A stretch of 64,000 bases of DNA from Streptantibioticus silvisoli (GCF_027947535.2 NZ_JAAGKO020000013.1:95884-159883), one strand, 5' to 3'. Shown: positions 1-8,270, counted from the stretch's first letter. Program-made: numbers and translations. Notes: generated by a model from the sequence alone, not told the origin.

Positions 1-984
1 GGGCATGAAGGCGACGCCGGCCAGCAGCGGCGGAAGCCCCAGCACGGTCTGCAGGTACAGCGACAGGAAGTAGAACATCGCGGAGATCCCCGCGCCCATC
101 AGCAGCGCCTGGCCGTTCGCGCAGGCGACGGCCCGCAGCCGGAACAGCCCCAGGGGCAGCAGCGGGCACTTCGCGCGCCGTTCGACGACGACGAACGCGG
201 CGAGCAGCGTGACGCCGGCCGCCGCGGGCAGCAGGGTGCGGAGCGAGGTCCACGACGTGGTGCCCGTGCCGACCACGGCGTAGACCAGGGCCGCCAGGCC
301 CGGGCCCACGGTCAGCGCGCCGGGCAGGTCCAACCGGGACAGGCCGTGCGGGCGGCGGCCGGCCTCGGTGAGCACCCGCGCGCCCACCCGGAACACCGCC
401 AGTCCCACCGGTACGTTGACCCACAGCACCCAGTGCCAGCCAAGCGTCTGGGTGAGCACTCCGCCCAGCACCGCCCCCAGGGCCCCGCCGGACGAGGCGG
501 CCGCCGTCCACACGCCCAAGGCACGCCGGCGCCGGTCCGGGTCGGGGTAGGCGGCTGTCAGCAGGCTCATCGTCGCCGGCGACAGGATCGCCGCGCCGGC
601 GCCCTGCACCGTGCGGGCAGCCACCAGGGCCGCGGCGTCCGGTGCGAAGCCGCCCGCCAGGCTCGCCAGGGTGAACAGCCCCAGGCCGAGCAGGAAGGTC
701 CGCTTGCGGCCGAGGACGTCGGCGAGCCGGCCGCCCAGCAGCAGCAGGGCGGCCAGGGCGAGGGTGTAGCCGTCGACCACCCACTGCATCCCGGCGGGCG
801 AGAGCGCGAGCGAGCGCCGCACGGCCGGCAGCGCGACGTTCACGACGGTGGAGTCCAGGGAGGTCATCAACTGTGCCGCGCACAGCACCACCAGCACCGC
901 CGCCGACGGCCGGCGCGGCCGGGTGGTGGCGCGGCCGGCGGCCGTACGGGGGAGCACCGGGCCCGCTGCCGGGACGTGGGACAT
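1..984 (-). CDS. MFS drug exporter (EmrB/QacA-like), 3' end outside window
   Basis: Reading leftward from ATG 984, the protein begins MSHVPAAGPVL and soon enters hydrophobic helices. The first has the exporter-type motif MTSLDSTVVNVALPAV. The MFS motif A follows as GGRLADVLGRKRT, then a helix with LVAARTVQGAGAA and the segment ILSPATMSLL. These are hallmarks of the 14-helix H+-antiporter drug efflux family in the plasma membrane. Only about 328 codons lie in the window and no stop is reached, so the C-terminal part is missing because of the window edge, not mutation. It is 58 bp downstream of a membrane-protein gene on the same strand and is probably co-transcribed with it. This pair diverges from the P450 cassette, so it may export the P450 product or a precursor; that role is inference. 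Confidence 0.88.
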   Translation of the reverse strand, partial: MSHVPAAGPVLPRTAAGRATTRPRRPSAAVLVVLCAAQLMTSLDSTVVNVALPAVRRSLALSPAGMQWVVDGYTLALAALLLLGGRLADVLGRKRTFLLGLGLFTLASLAGGFAPDAAALVAARTVQGAGAAILSPATMSLLTAAYPDPDRRRRALGVWTAAASSGGALGAVLGGVLTQTLGWHWVLWVNVPVGLAVFRVGARVLTEAGRRPHGLSRLDLPGALTVGPGLAALVYAVVGTGTTSWTSLRTLLPAAAGVTLLAAFVVVERRAKCPLLPLGLFRLRAVACANGQALLMGAGISAMFYFLSLYLQTVLGLPPLLAGVAFMP

Positions 985-1042
985 GGCGTCATCGCCTTTC
1001 GGTTCGGTTCGGGCGGATGCGGTGCGCACGGCAGGTGCGGCC

Positions 1043-1621
1043 CTACAGCTCTGCCGAGGGCACGAGCCGGCCGGCCGTGGTCCTGCGGGCCCGGACCCGG
1101 GCGGAGTACCAGTGGGTGAAGCAGGCGGGGACGCCGAATCCGACGGCCTGGTTGGCGGCCTTCAGCAGGCCGGCCGCGTGGTGGGCGTCGCACAGGTACC
1201 CGGCGGCCGCGGCGTAGCTGAAGCTGACCGTCCACACGAGGGTGATGACGACGTTGGTCCGCCGGAACAGCGGTGTGTCCCACACCTCCGGCGCGGTGCG
1301 CTGCCGGGCGATGCCGAGGGTGAACGGGCGGCGGACGGCCAGGCTGCTCCAGGCGATCAGCGCCAGCCACGCCGAGGACAGCGCGCCGTCGTACGTCTGG
1401 AGGGGCGAGTGGGGATCGGCGAACGCGAAGGCGGTCAGCGCGGTGAAGTAGGCGATCGTGCCGAAGTCCAGGATCTGCGCGTCGCCGCCCGTGCCCCGGC
1501 GGCGGCCGGAGAGCAGGAGCAGGACGCTGCCGGCGAGCGCGGCCGCGGCACCCCATTGCCACCCGACGGTCGACAGAACGGAAAAGGTGATCCAGGGCAG
1601 GAAACCCCGAAGGTAGGTCAT
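1043..1621 (-). CDS. Small integral membrane protein (192 aa), unknown function
   Basis: I do not recognise a characterised family. The 192-residue protein has about five hydrophobic stretches (near residues 8-38, 52-70, 82-95, 122-146 and 150-165), consistent with a multi-pass membrane protein. A basic loop carries FTLGIARQRTAPEVWDT, and the C-terminus (HWYSARVRARRTT) is positively charged. ATG 1621 is preceded by an AGAGGA ribosome site about 10 nt upstream. It is the first gene of a leftward pair with the MFS exporter. Its upstream region contains the large palindromes shared with the divergent ferredoxin/reductase/P450 operon, so both directions may answer to one regulator. It could be a transporter accessory subunit; the function is unknown. 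Confidence 0.75.
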   Translation of the reverse strand: MTYLRGFLPWITFSVLSTVGWQWGAAAALAGSVLLLLSGRRRGTGGDAQILDFGTIAYFTALTAFAFADPHSPLQTYDGALSSAWLALIAWSSLAVRRPFTLGIARQRTAPEVWDTPLFRRTNVVITLVWTVSFSYAAAAGYLCDAHHAAGLLKAANQAVGFGVPACFTHWYSARVRARRTTAGRLVPSAEL

Positions 1622-1780
1622 GGGAAAGCATTCCTCTCACCGGCGCGGGAGCCGTCCTCCCCGCGGAAATGACGCCCGGCGGATTGCGCGTCGTGCCGGG
1701 CTCTTTTGCGGTGCGGTTCAACTGCCACCCAACGTAGGCGCGTTCACCTTCGCCGTCCTCGGCCCGGTGCTGTATCTCCC

Positions 1781-1880
1781 GGTGGAGCCGCTCTCCACCC
1801 CCGGGTGGAGAGCTACACCCACCCAAGGAGGCGGCGGGCGGCCGCCGTTGACCTGCGGGTGGAGAGATCTCCACCCGCAG
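1781..1880. promoter_or_regulatory. Cluster of palindromic operators between divergent operons
   Basis: This lies in the 401-bp gap between the leftward membrane-protein gene (start 1621) and the ferredoxin (start 2023). Two strong inverted repeats share the half-site GGGTGGAGA. The first is CTCTCCACCC (1791-1800), CC, then GGGTGGAGAG (1803-1812). The second is CTGCGGGTGGAGA (1853-1865), GA, then TCTCCACCCGCAG (1868-1880), a 13-bp perfect arm. A further half-site pair, GGTGGAG...CTCCACC, begins at 1781, and partial copies continue to about 1824. The spacing suggests cooperative dimer binding over the divergent promoters. No regulator gene of a recognised family is adjacent in the window, so the cognate protein may lie beyond the left edge. 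No other gene is seen in the gap. Confidence 0.75.
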
Positions 1881-2022
1881 CTACGGCGTACGGCCCAAGA
1901 CCGGGCGGACCTCGCGGACATAGCGTCGTGGCACCGGAACCGAAAGGGCCGGTACGGACGGCCGATTCCGGTACAGCACGGGAGCGGCCGACCGGGGAAA
2001 TTCGTGGACCGAGGAGGATTTC

Positions 2023-2253
2023 GTGCACGTCGTCATCGATCTGAACCGCTGCCAGAGTTATGGGCAGTGCGTTTACGCCGCACCCGAGGTGTTCCGTTTC
2101 CGGGGTGGGGAATCGCTGGAATACGACCACGTTCCGGACGCCCGGTACGAGCAGGCGGTCGAGCGGGCGGCGCTGGCCTGCCCGGTGCGGGCGATCACCC
2201 TCGGCCGGCCGTCCGAGGCCGTCCCGGCGCCGGCGGCGGGCGGGGTGCGATGA
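2023..2253 (+). CDS. [3Fe-4S]-type ferredoxin (76 aa)
   Basis: A small soluble electron carrier, 76 residues, starting with GTG 2023 after a GAGGAGGA ribosome site. Three cluster ligands are visible: C10 and C16 in CQSYGQC, and the Cys of the ACPVRAI segment near residue 54. The spacing C-x5-C-...-C-P is typical of the actinobacterial 3Fe-4S (Fer4_13 type) ferredoxins that serve cytochromes P450. The stop overlaps the start of the reductase gene (ATGA), which in turn overlaps the P450, so the three are translationally coupled. It should receive electrons from the neighbouring FAD reductase and pass them to the P450 heme. The C-terminal tail is Pro/Ala-rich and probably disordered. Confidence 0.93.
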   Translation: MHVVIDLNRCQSYGQCVYAAPEVFRFRGGESLEYDHVPDARYEQAVERAALACPVRAITLGRPSEAVPAPAAGGVR

Positions 2254-3536
2254 GCGCGCACCGGGAACGGATCGTCATCGTCGGCGCGTCCCTGGCCGGA
2301 CTGCGCACCGCCGAGTCGTTGCGCGCCGGCGGCTTCACCGGCGAACTGGTGCTGATCGGCGACGAGCCCCACGAGCCCTACGACCGGCCCCCGCTGTCGA
2401 AGACGGTGCTGTCGGGCCGGATCGGCACGGGCCGGCTGGCGCTGCGGACGTCCGACCTGGCCGCGCGGTGGCTGCTGGGCGTCGCGGCGACCGGCCTGGA
2501 CCGGGCCGGCCGGCTGGTGCGGCTGGCGGACGGCGGCTCGGTCGGCTTCGACCGCCTGGTGATCGCCACCGGCGTCCGGGCGCGGCCCTGGCCGGTCGCC
2601 GAGCAGGCCGCGCTGAACGGCGTGCACGTACTGCGCGGTCGGGACGACGCCGACCGGCTCCGGGCCGACCTGGCCGCCGGGCCGGACCGGGTGCTGGTCG
2701 TCGGGGCGGGGTTCACCGGCTCCGAGGTGGCGTCGAGCTGCCGCGACCTCGGACTGGCGGTCACGCTGGTGCACCGCGGCGCCGCACCGATGGCCGGCGC
2801 GCTGGGGACCGCCGTCGGCTCGGCGATCGGCGTGCGGCAGCGCGCCCACGGGGTCGACCTGCGGGTCGGCACCACGGTCGCCGCGCTGGTCGGCGACCGG
2901 CAGGGGCGGTTGCGGCAGGCCCGGCTGTCCGACGGCGACGTCGTCGACGCCGATGTCGCCGTCGTGGCGTCCGGCTCGCTGCGCAACGTGGAATGGCTGC
3001 ACGGCAGCGGCCTGGCCGTCGACGCGCGCGGCGTGCACTGCGACCCGGCCTGCCGCGTGCTGGACACCGACGGCGCGGTCGTCGACGGCCTGTACGCCGT
3101 CGGGGACGTCGCCCGCTGGCGGCACCCGCTGTTCGACGGCGCTCCGACGGCGCTGGAGCACTGGGGCAACGCGGTCGACCAGGCGGAGACCGCCGCGCAC
3201 AACCTGACCCGCGCCCCGCACGGGGTGCGGTTCAACGAAGCGGTGCCCGCCTTCTGGTCCGACCAGTTCGGTATGAACATCAAGTCCGTCGGCCTGCCGC
3301 ATCTCGCCGACCACGTCGTCCTGGCCCAGGGCGGCTTCGACCGGCGCTCGTTCGTCGCCGTCTACGGCCGCGACGGTGTGACCGTCGGCGCGGTCTCGGT
3401 CGACTCGCCCCGCGTCATGGACGGTTACCGGGCGCTGATCACCGAACGGGCGGCGTTCCCGCCCCGGATCGATGCCACCGACTCACCGGCCTTCGCCACC
3501 CCCTCCCCGATCCTCGAAGGAGCAGCACGCCCGTGA
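2250..3536 (+). CDS. FAD/NAD(P)H-dependent ferredoxin reductase
   Basis: A 428-residue flavoprotein of the putidaredoxin/rhodocoxin reductase type. It has an N-terminal FAD-binding dinucleotide fold (VIVGASLAGLRTAE, about residues 9-22) and the segment YDRPPLSKTVLSG typical of this family. A second, NAD(P)H-binding fold carries VLVVGAGFTGSEVAS (about 150-165), and the FAD ribityl motif appears as YAVGDVARW (about 286-294). The C-terminal reductase domain includes FWSDQFGMNIKSVG. It oxidises NAD(P)H and reduces the adjacent 3Fe-4S ferredoxin. The ATG at 2250 overlaps the ferredoxin stop by 4 bp and its own stop overlaps the P450 GTG by 4 bp, so expression is coupled. A long in-frame extension exists upstream (to 1620), but it runs through the palindromes and the ferredoxin gene and is not coding. 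Confidence 0.93.
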   Translation: MSAHRERIVIVGASLAGLRTAESLRAGGFTGELVLIGDEPHEPYDRPPLSKTVLSGRIGTGRLALRTSDLAARWLLGVAATGLDRAGRLVRLADGGSVGFDRLVIATGVRARPWPVAEQAALNGVHVLRGRDDADRLRADLAAGPDRVLVVGAGFTGSEVASSCRDLGLAVTLVHRGAAPMAGALGTAVGSAIGVRQRAHGVDLRVGTTVAALVGDRQGRLRQARLSDGDVVDADVAVVASGSLRNVEWLHGSGLAVDARGVHCDPACRVLDTDGAVVDGLYAVGDVARWRHPLFDGAPTALEHWGNAVDQAETAAHNLTRAPHGVRFNEAVPAFWSDQFGMNIKSVGLPHLADHVVLAQGGFDRRSFVAVYGRDGVTVGAVSVDSPRVMDGYRALITERAAFPPRIDATDSPAFATPSPILEGAARP

Positions 3537-4780
3537 CCACCACCGCACCCCTGCCCGCCGCGGCCGCGTACGGCCGGCTCATGGACCAGGCCAACCGGCA
3601 CGACCCCTACCCGCTCTTCGCCGAACTGGCCGCCGAACCCGTCCAGAGGCTCGACGCCCACACGTGGCTGGTCGCCCGGCACACCGACATCGCCAGGCTG
3701 CTGCGCGACCCGCGGCTGTCCGCGCGGGACGACGCCCCGCACGGCGGTCCGGACGCGCCGCTGGGCTCCGACGGCCTGCCCTTCGCCGGCCCGTTCCTGT
3801 CGCTGGACCCGCCGCACCACGACACGCTGCGCGAGCAGACCATGCACCAGCTCGTCCCCCGCATCCTGGGCATGCGCCCGCACATCGAGGCCGCGGTAGG
3901 GCAGTTGCTCGACGCGGCCGGCGGCGGCCCCGGGCGGCTCGACATCGTCGAGTCGGTGGCGTACCCGCTGCCGGTCGGCGTGATCTGCGAACTGCTCGGC
4001 GTCCCCCGCGAGGAGGAGCCGGTCTTCCACTCCTTCGCCACCCGCCTGACCCGGGGCCTGGACCCGGTGGAATCCCTCTCGGCCCGGCAGATCGCCGACT
4101 TGGAGGTGACCCGCCGCGACTGGCGTGCCTATCTGCTGCCGATGATCGCCCGGCGGCAGGCCGATCCGGGCGCCGACCTGATCTCCGGTCTGCTGACCGA
4201 GGGCGACCCGGCGCACCGGATGAACACGCTCGAACTCGGCGCCACCCTCGGCCTGTTGCTCATCGCCGGCCACGAGACGACCGTCAACCTCGTCGCCAAC
4301 GGCACGCTGGCCCTGCTGCGCCACCCTGACGTCCTCGCCCGGCTCCGCGCCGATCCAGGCCTCGCCCCGGCCGTCGTGGAGGAGGTGCTCCGGTTCGACC
4401 CGCCGGTACAGATGACGGGCCGGCACGCCACGGCCCCGATCCAGGTGGGCGGGCAGACCGTCGAACCCGGCGACCGCGTCCTGCTGCTGCTGGCGGCCGG
4501 CAACCGCGATCCGCTCCGGTTCCCCGATCCGGACCGCTTCTGGCCGGAGCGGCCGGACAACGCCCACCTCGCGTTCGGTGGCGGCGTGCACTACTGCGTG
4601 GGCGCCGCGCTCGCCAGGATGGAGGCGCAGGCGGCACTCAGCGCGATCGCCACCCGTCTGACCGCCCCCCGCCTCGTCGCCGACCCGCCGCCCTACCGGC
4701 CCACCATGCTGCTGCGCGGACCGCGGGAGCTGCTCGTCGACCACGACGGCATCACCGGCCGCGCCCCTGCGTCCGGCTGA
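3533..4780 (+). CDS. Cytochrome P450 monooxygenase
   Basis: A 415-residue soluble bacterial P450. The I-helix oxygen-activation motif AGHETT is at residues 245-250, the K-helix ExxR is E284-V-L-R287, and the heme-binding loop FGGGVHYCVG has its thiolate ligand at C355. The length and the sequence AHLAFGGGVHYC are typical of actinobacterial CYP105/107-like enzymes; the substrate cannot be read from sequence. GTG 3533 overlaps the reductase stop (GTGA), and AAGGAG lies just upstream. With its own ferredoxin and reductase the operon is a self-sufficient class I system, as seen in catabolic or tailoring cassettes. Nearby genes (exporter, SnoaL-like protein) fit small-molecule modification, but no polyketide or peptide synthase is in the window. 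Confidence 0.95.
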   Translation: MTTTAPLPAAAAYGRLMDQANRHDPYPLFAELAAEPVQRLDAHTWLVARHTDIARLLRDPRLSARDDAPHGGPDAPLGSDGLPFAGPFLSLDPPHHDTLREQTMHQLVPRILGMRPHIEAAVGQLLDAAGGGPGRLDIVESVAYPLPVGVICELLGVPREEEPVFHSFATRLTRGLDPVESLSARQIADLEVTRRDWRAYLLPMIARRQADPGADLISGLLTEGDPAHRMNTLELGATLGLLLIAGHETTVNLVANGTLALLRHPDVLARLRADPGLAPAVVEEVLRFDPPVQMTGRHATAPIQVGGQTVEPGDRVLLLLAAGNRDPLRFPDPDRFWPERPDNAHLAFGGGVHYCVGAALARMEAQAALSAIATRLTAPRLVADPPPYRPTMLLRGPRELLVDHDGITGRAPASG

Positions 4781-4840
4781 CAGGGGACGCGGCGCGGTCA
4801 TGACGCAGAGCTGCGGGGGACGGCTCCGACGGCGGCGGGG

Positions 4841-4863
4841 CCCCGCGAAACCCGGTCGCGGGG
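4841..4863. terminator. Possible hairpin between convergent P450 and SnoaL-like genes
   Basis: CCCCGCG (4841-4847) and CGCGGGG (4857-4863) form a 7-bp GC stem with a 9-nt loop in the short convergent gap. There is no T-run on either strand, so a termination role is only a suggestion. Confidence 0.35.
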
Positions 4864-4947
4864 TCGCCGGCCCGCCGCCACTGTTCGCCGCTGCTCGAGG
4901 ACCAGCGGGGCCCTGGTGGGTGGTGGCGCGGGACGGCGGGGGAGCGG

Positions 4948-5526
4948 TCAGGCATCGCCGAGCCAGGCGGTGCCGGCTGCCTTGATCCCGGCTTCCAGGG
5001 CGCTGTCGCGGGTGGGGAACTCGCGCACGATCGGGAAGCCGGACTTCTCCAGCAGGTACGCCAGGGCGGCGTACTCGCGCGGGAAGCGGCGCACCTCCTT
5101 CTCGTCGATCTCCTGCACCTTCGTGAGGAAGGTGAAGCAGCTCATGTCGTAGCTGCTGTCGCGGCGGCTGATGCGCCAGACGCCGTCGCGCTTCTCGACC
5201 TGGTCCAGGAAGCGGTTGTGGGCGGTGGCGCCGAGTTCCAGGGCGGTGTTCTCGGCGATGATCATCGCGTTGGTCTGCACCAGGGCCCGGTCGCCGTTGA
5301 AGGTGATGGACGGGCTGGTGATGACGTGCTTGCTGCGCAGGTCGGAGGCGCCCATGCGGGCCGATCCCTCGACGAAGTCGGCGGCCGAGCCGTCGAACCA
5401 GGTGATCGCGATCGTGGCCCCGGGGTGGAAGAGGGCGCGCAGCTGGTCCCACTCGCTCAGGTCGCGGTGCATCCAGCCGGTCATCAGATCGGCGATCGCG
5501 GCGCGGTCCTCAAGGCGTGCGTCCAT
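4948..5526 (-). CDS. SnoaL-like / NTF2-fold protein (nuclear transport factor 2 family)
   Basis: A 192-residue protein of the SnoaL_4-like NTF2 superfamily: a conical alpha+beta barrel used by dehydratases, cyclases, isomerases and ring-hydroxylating dioxygenase small subunits. Typical features are the N-terminal helices (EDRAAIADLMTGWMHRDLSEW), the strand after ALFHPGATIAITWFDGSA, the HVITSPSITFNGDRA segment and a C-terminal strand with DGVWRISRRDSSYDMSCF. The last 50 residues extend beyond the minimal fold. ATG 5526 follows GGGAG. It converges on the P450 operon, so it is not co-transcribed with it, although a shared pathway is possible. An AT-rich perfect palindrome sits about 25 bp upstream of the start and is a likely operator. 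The substrate is unknown. Confidence 0.8.
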   Translation of the reverse strand: MDARLEDRAAIADLMTGWMHRDLSEWDQLRALFHPGATIAITWFDGSAADFVEGSARMGASDLRSKHVITSPSITFNGDRALVQTNAMIIAENTALELGATAHNRFLDQVEKRDGVWRISRRDSSYDMSCFTFLTKVQEIDEKEVRRFPREYAALAYLLEKSGFPIVREFPTRDSALEAGIKAAGTAWLGDA

Positions 5527-5550
5527 GGTGCGGAACTCCCGTGAATAGAG

Positions 5551-5562
5551 AACAAATTTGTT
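5551..5562. promoter_or_regulatory. AT-rich perfect palindrome upstream of SnoaL-like gene
   Basis: AACAAATTTGTT is a perfect 12-bp palindrome inside the longer near-palindrome AGAACAAATTTGTTTCT, about 25 bp upstream of ATG 5526. It is one of the few AT-rich stretches of the window and looks like a MarR- or TetR-type operator over the leftward promoter. The rest of the 5527-5939 gap (413 bp) contains no gene I can support. A rightward open frame through about 5640-5940 (with the phrase GILPHRIVLPACML) could be a decayed gene fragment but has no recognisable start, ribosome site or family. Confidence 0.6.
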
Positions 5563-5939
5563 TCTTAAGTTGACGGTACACCGCCGGACACCGGCACCCT
5601 TCGCGGTGACCCGCTGGTCCTGCTCACCCCGTTCGCCCGGCTTCTGGAAGAACCGGGCGGGCACGCCCCGCGGTCCCTGCCGACCCGGCGCCCCCGCCGT
5701 CCCGAGCCCTTCGCCCAGGTCGTGTACCAGGGCATCCTTCCGCACCGCATCGTCCTGCCGGCCTGCATGCTCACCGCGGTCGACCGCGGACCGGCAGCCC
5801 CGCAGCGCGCCACCGCTCGCACCGCGGCCATCGGCCCGCGCCTGATCGCGGCCGGGTCCATCGACCACGGCGCCGTCCCCGACGAGGAGGTCGGACGTGC
5901 GTGCCGTGTCGCGGGTTCGTGCGGTGGGCCGGTGGCGGG

Positions 5940-7373
5940 TCAGCTCTCGGTTTCGGTCCTGTCCGCGCCCCACAGCGTGTGGAAGGTGCCGTCGGTGTCG
6001 GTGCGGCGGTAGGTGTGGGCGCCGAAGTAGTCGCGTTGCCCCTGGATCAGGCCGGCGGGCAGTCGGCGGGAGCGCAGGGCGTCGTAGTAGGACAGCGCGG
6101 CGGAGAAGCCCGGGGTGGGGACGCCGAGCCGGGCGGCGGTGGCCACCACGCGCCGCCAGGCGTCCTGGGCGTCGCCGATCGCGTCGCGGAAGTAGGGCGC
6201 GGTCAGCAGGGAAGCCGGCGCGTGGCCGCCTTCGTAGGACTCGGTGATGCGGTTGAGGAACCGGGCGCGGATGATGCAGCCGCCGCGCCAGATCGCCGCG
6301 ACCGCGCCGGGGTCGATGTTCCAGCCGTACGCCTCGCTGCCGGCCTGGATCTGGTGCACGCCCTGGGCGTACGCCACGATCTTCGACGCGTACAGCGCCT
6401 GCTCGACGTCGTCGGCGAACCGGTCGGCCTCCGCGCCGGACAGCGTGCCGGAGGGGCCGGGCAGGTCCTGGCCGGCCTCGCGCAGGTCGGCGTGGCCGGA
6501 CAGCGAGCGGGCGAAGACCGCCTCGGCGATGCCGCTGACCGGGACACCGAGGTCCAGGGCGGTCTGCACGGTCCAGCGCCCGGTGCCCTTCTGCTCGGCC
6601 TGGTCCAGCACGACGTCGACGAACGGCCTGCCGGTGTGGGCGTCGGTGTGGGCGAGCACCTCGGCGGTGATCTCGATCAGGTAGGACTCCAGCCGTCCTT
6701 CGTTCCAGGTGCGGAAGACCTCGGCGATCGCGGCGGGCTCCATACCGAGCGCGCGGCGCAGCAGGTCGTAGGACTCCGCGATCAGCTGCATGTCGGCGTA
6801 CTCGATGCCGTTGTGCACCATCTTGACGAAGTGCCCGGCGCCGTCCTGGCCGAGGTGGGTGCAGCAGGGGCGGCCGTCGACGGAGGCGGCGATGTCCTCC
6901 AGCAGCGGTCCGAGGGACTCGTAGGCCTCGGTGGAGCCGCCGGGCATGATGCTGGGGCCGTTGAGCGCGCCCTCCTCGCCGCCGGAGATGCCGGTGCCGA
7001 CGAAGTGCAGACCGCGCTTCCGCAACGCCTTCTCGCGGCGCCGGGTGTCCTCGAAGTGCGCGTTGCCGCCGTCGACGATCATGTCGCCCTCGTCCAGCAG
7101 CGGCGCGAACTGGTCGATGACCGCGTCGGTGGGGTCGCCCGCCTTCACCATGATCACCAGGCGGCGCGGGCGTTCCAGCGAGGCGACGAAGTCCTCCGGC
7201 TTCCGCGCCGGCACGAAGTCGCCCTCGTCGCCGAACTGCTCCACCAGGTCCTCGACCCGCTGGGTGTTGCGATTGTGCACCGCGACCGTGTAACCGTGCC
7301 GCGCGAGATTACGGGCCAGGTTGCGGCCCATCACCGCGAGCCCGGTGACCCCGATCTGCGCCTGCTTCGCCAT
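5940..7373 (-). CDS. gnd: 6-phosphogluconate dehydrogenase, NADP-dependent, decarboxylating
   Basis: A 477-residue homologue of the long-chain Gnd enzymes. It converts 6-phosphogluconate to ribulose-5-phosphate and CO2 with NADPH in the cytosolic pentose phosphate pathway. The N-terminal Rossmann motif is GVTGLAVMGRNLA and the NADP-specifying loop is HNRNTQRV. Catalytic residues in HFVKMVHNGIEYADM are K184, H187, N188 and E191. The helical C-terminal domain has AEQKGTGRWT and TESYEGG. I chose ATG 7373 (MAKQAQIG) because AGGAG sits at the right distance; an in-frame TTG three codons upstream is less likely. It is monocistronic and supplies NADPH generally; a specific link to the P450 cassette is not implied. 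Confidence 0.96.
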   Translation of the reverse strand: MAKQAQIGVTGLAVMGRNLARNLARHGYTVAVHNRNTQRVEDLVEQFGDEGDFVPARKPEDFVASLERPRRLVIMVKAGDPTDAVIDQFAPLLDEGDMIVDGGNAHFEDTRRREKALRKRGLHFVGTGISGGEEGALNGPSIMPGGSTEAYESLGPLLEDIAASVDGRPCCTHLGQDGAGHFVKMVHNGIEYADMQLIAESYDLLRRALGMEPAAIAEVFRTWNEGRLESYLIEITAEVLAHTDAHTGRPFVDVVLDQAEQKGTGRWTVQTALDLGVPVSGIAEAVFARSLSGHADLREAGQDLPGPSGTLSGAEADRFADDVEQALYASKIVAYAQGVHQIQAGSEAYGWNIDPGAVAAIWRGGCIIRARFLNRITESYEGGHAPASLLTAPYFRDAIGDAQDAWRRVVATAARLGVPTPGFSAALSYYDALRSRRLPAGLIQGQRDYFGAHTYRRTDTDGTFHTLWGADRTETES

Positions 7374-7507
7374 GATCGTCAACTCCTGTCTCGGTAGCGC
7401 CTGCCCGGCCGCCCCGCCCTTCGCGGGAGCACCGGGGCCTCGCGCCTACCCGCTGACGCCGCCGCCCACCTGCGCGCCCGCCCTCCCCCGAGTCTGCGGT
7501 CATCGGC

Positions 7508-7630
7508 CCGGCCGCGCACGGCGACGGCACGGCCGCCCGGCGCGGCGGTCCGCTCGACGCGAGGGCCCGTTCCACGCGGGGGCCGTTCGACGTGAGGGTC
7601 CGCTCGACGTGGAGGTCCGCCCGGCGCGGG
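7508..7630. repeat. Degenerate tandem repeat, about 17-18 bp unit
   Basis: About five imperfect copies of a GGTCCGCTCGACGTGGAG-like unit lie in the 405-bp gap between gnd and the MarR gene. Variants read GGGCCCGTTCCACGCGG and GGGCCGTTCGACGTGAG. The region opens reading frames on both strands, but none has a credible start or codon pattern. Nothing else is seen in the gap. Confidence 0.6.
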
Positions 7631-7778
7631 ACCCGCCGCAGACCCGCACGGCGCCGCCGCCGGTGGACGGTCCGCACGGAGCCGCCGCCGGACGATCGCA
7701 CGCCGCCTCCGCGGGACGGACCGGCCGCACGTTGCCACCAGTCGCCCGGTTGAAGGTTCCCCCGACCCCGCCGACCCC

Positions 7779-8270
7779 TCAGTCCGTTCCCGGTGAAGCG
7801 TCCGGGGTCAGATAGCGGGCGCTGACGGCGCGGTTGTACTTGTCGAACATCGCGCCGAGGAGGCGTACGTCCTCCGGTGACCAGTCCGCCAGCAGGGCGG
7901 CCACGTCGTGGGAGCGGGCACTGCGGGTGTCGTCCATGCGGCGCAGCCCCTCGTCGGTCGGCGTGATGACGCACCGCCGTTTGTCCTGCGGGGCCGGCTC
8001 GCTGACCACCAGGGCGGATGCGCGCAGTACGGCCACCTGCCGGCCGACGGTGGACGGCGCGACGCCGAGGATCGCGGCCAGTTCGTTGAGGCTCATCGGC
8101 CCGCGGGCGTCCAGGGTGCGCAGCACCAGGTACTCCGCCCGGTCCAGGCGGTAGCGGAACTCGCGCCTGCGGTTGAGCAGCTCGAAGTTACGCACGAGCA
8201 GGGCGGTCTGAAACTCGATCAGGTCCATGCCGTCCGGGTCGCCGGCCGGCTGCCGCTCCTTGGGGGGCAT
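7779..8270 (-). CDS. MarR-family transcriptional regulator
   Basis: A 163-residue winged-helix regulator. The DNA-binding part includes RLDRAEYLVLRTLDA, then the helix-turn-helix with MSLNELAAILGVAPSTVGRQV, and the wing RASALVVSEPAPQDKRRCVI. The flanking helices (IEFQTALLVRNFELLNRRR and VRLLGAMFDKYNRAV) form the dimer interface of the MarR fold. ATG 8270 is favoured because GGAG lies 7 nt upstream; ATG 8276 and a far upstream ATG at 8321, inside the likely promoter, are alternatives. It is divergent from the FUSC-type exporter gene at 8345 with a 74-bp spacer. This is the classic arrangement in which a MarR protein represses an exporter until an aromatic or phenolic ligand binds; the ligand is unknown. 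Confidence 0.9.
   Translation of the reverse strand: MPPKERQPAGDPDGMDLIEFQTALLVRNFELLNRRREFRYRLDRAEYLVLRTLDARGPMSLNELAAILGVAPSTVGRQVAVLRASALVVSEPAPQDKRRCVITPTDEGLRRMDDTRSARSHDVAALLADWSPEDVRLLGAMFDKYNRAVSARYLTPDASPGTD

Noticed and set aside
4800..4985. 61-codon plus-strand ORF after the P450
   Set aside because: It overlaps the 3' end of the SnoaL-like gene and contains the hairpin; the composition is typical of non-coding GC-rich DNA.
5640..6012. Rightward open frame with GILPHRIVLPACML between the SnoaL-like gene and gnd
   Set aside because: No ribosome site, no recognisable family, and it runs antisense into gnd; kept only as a possible decayed fragment.
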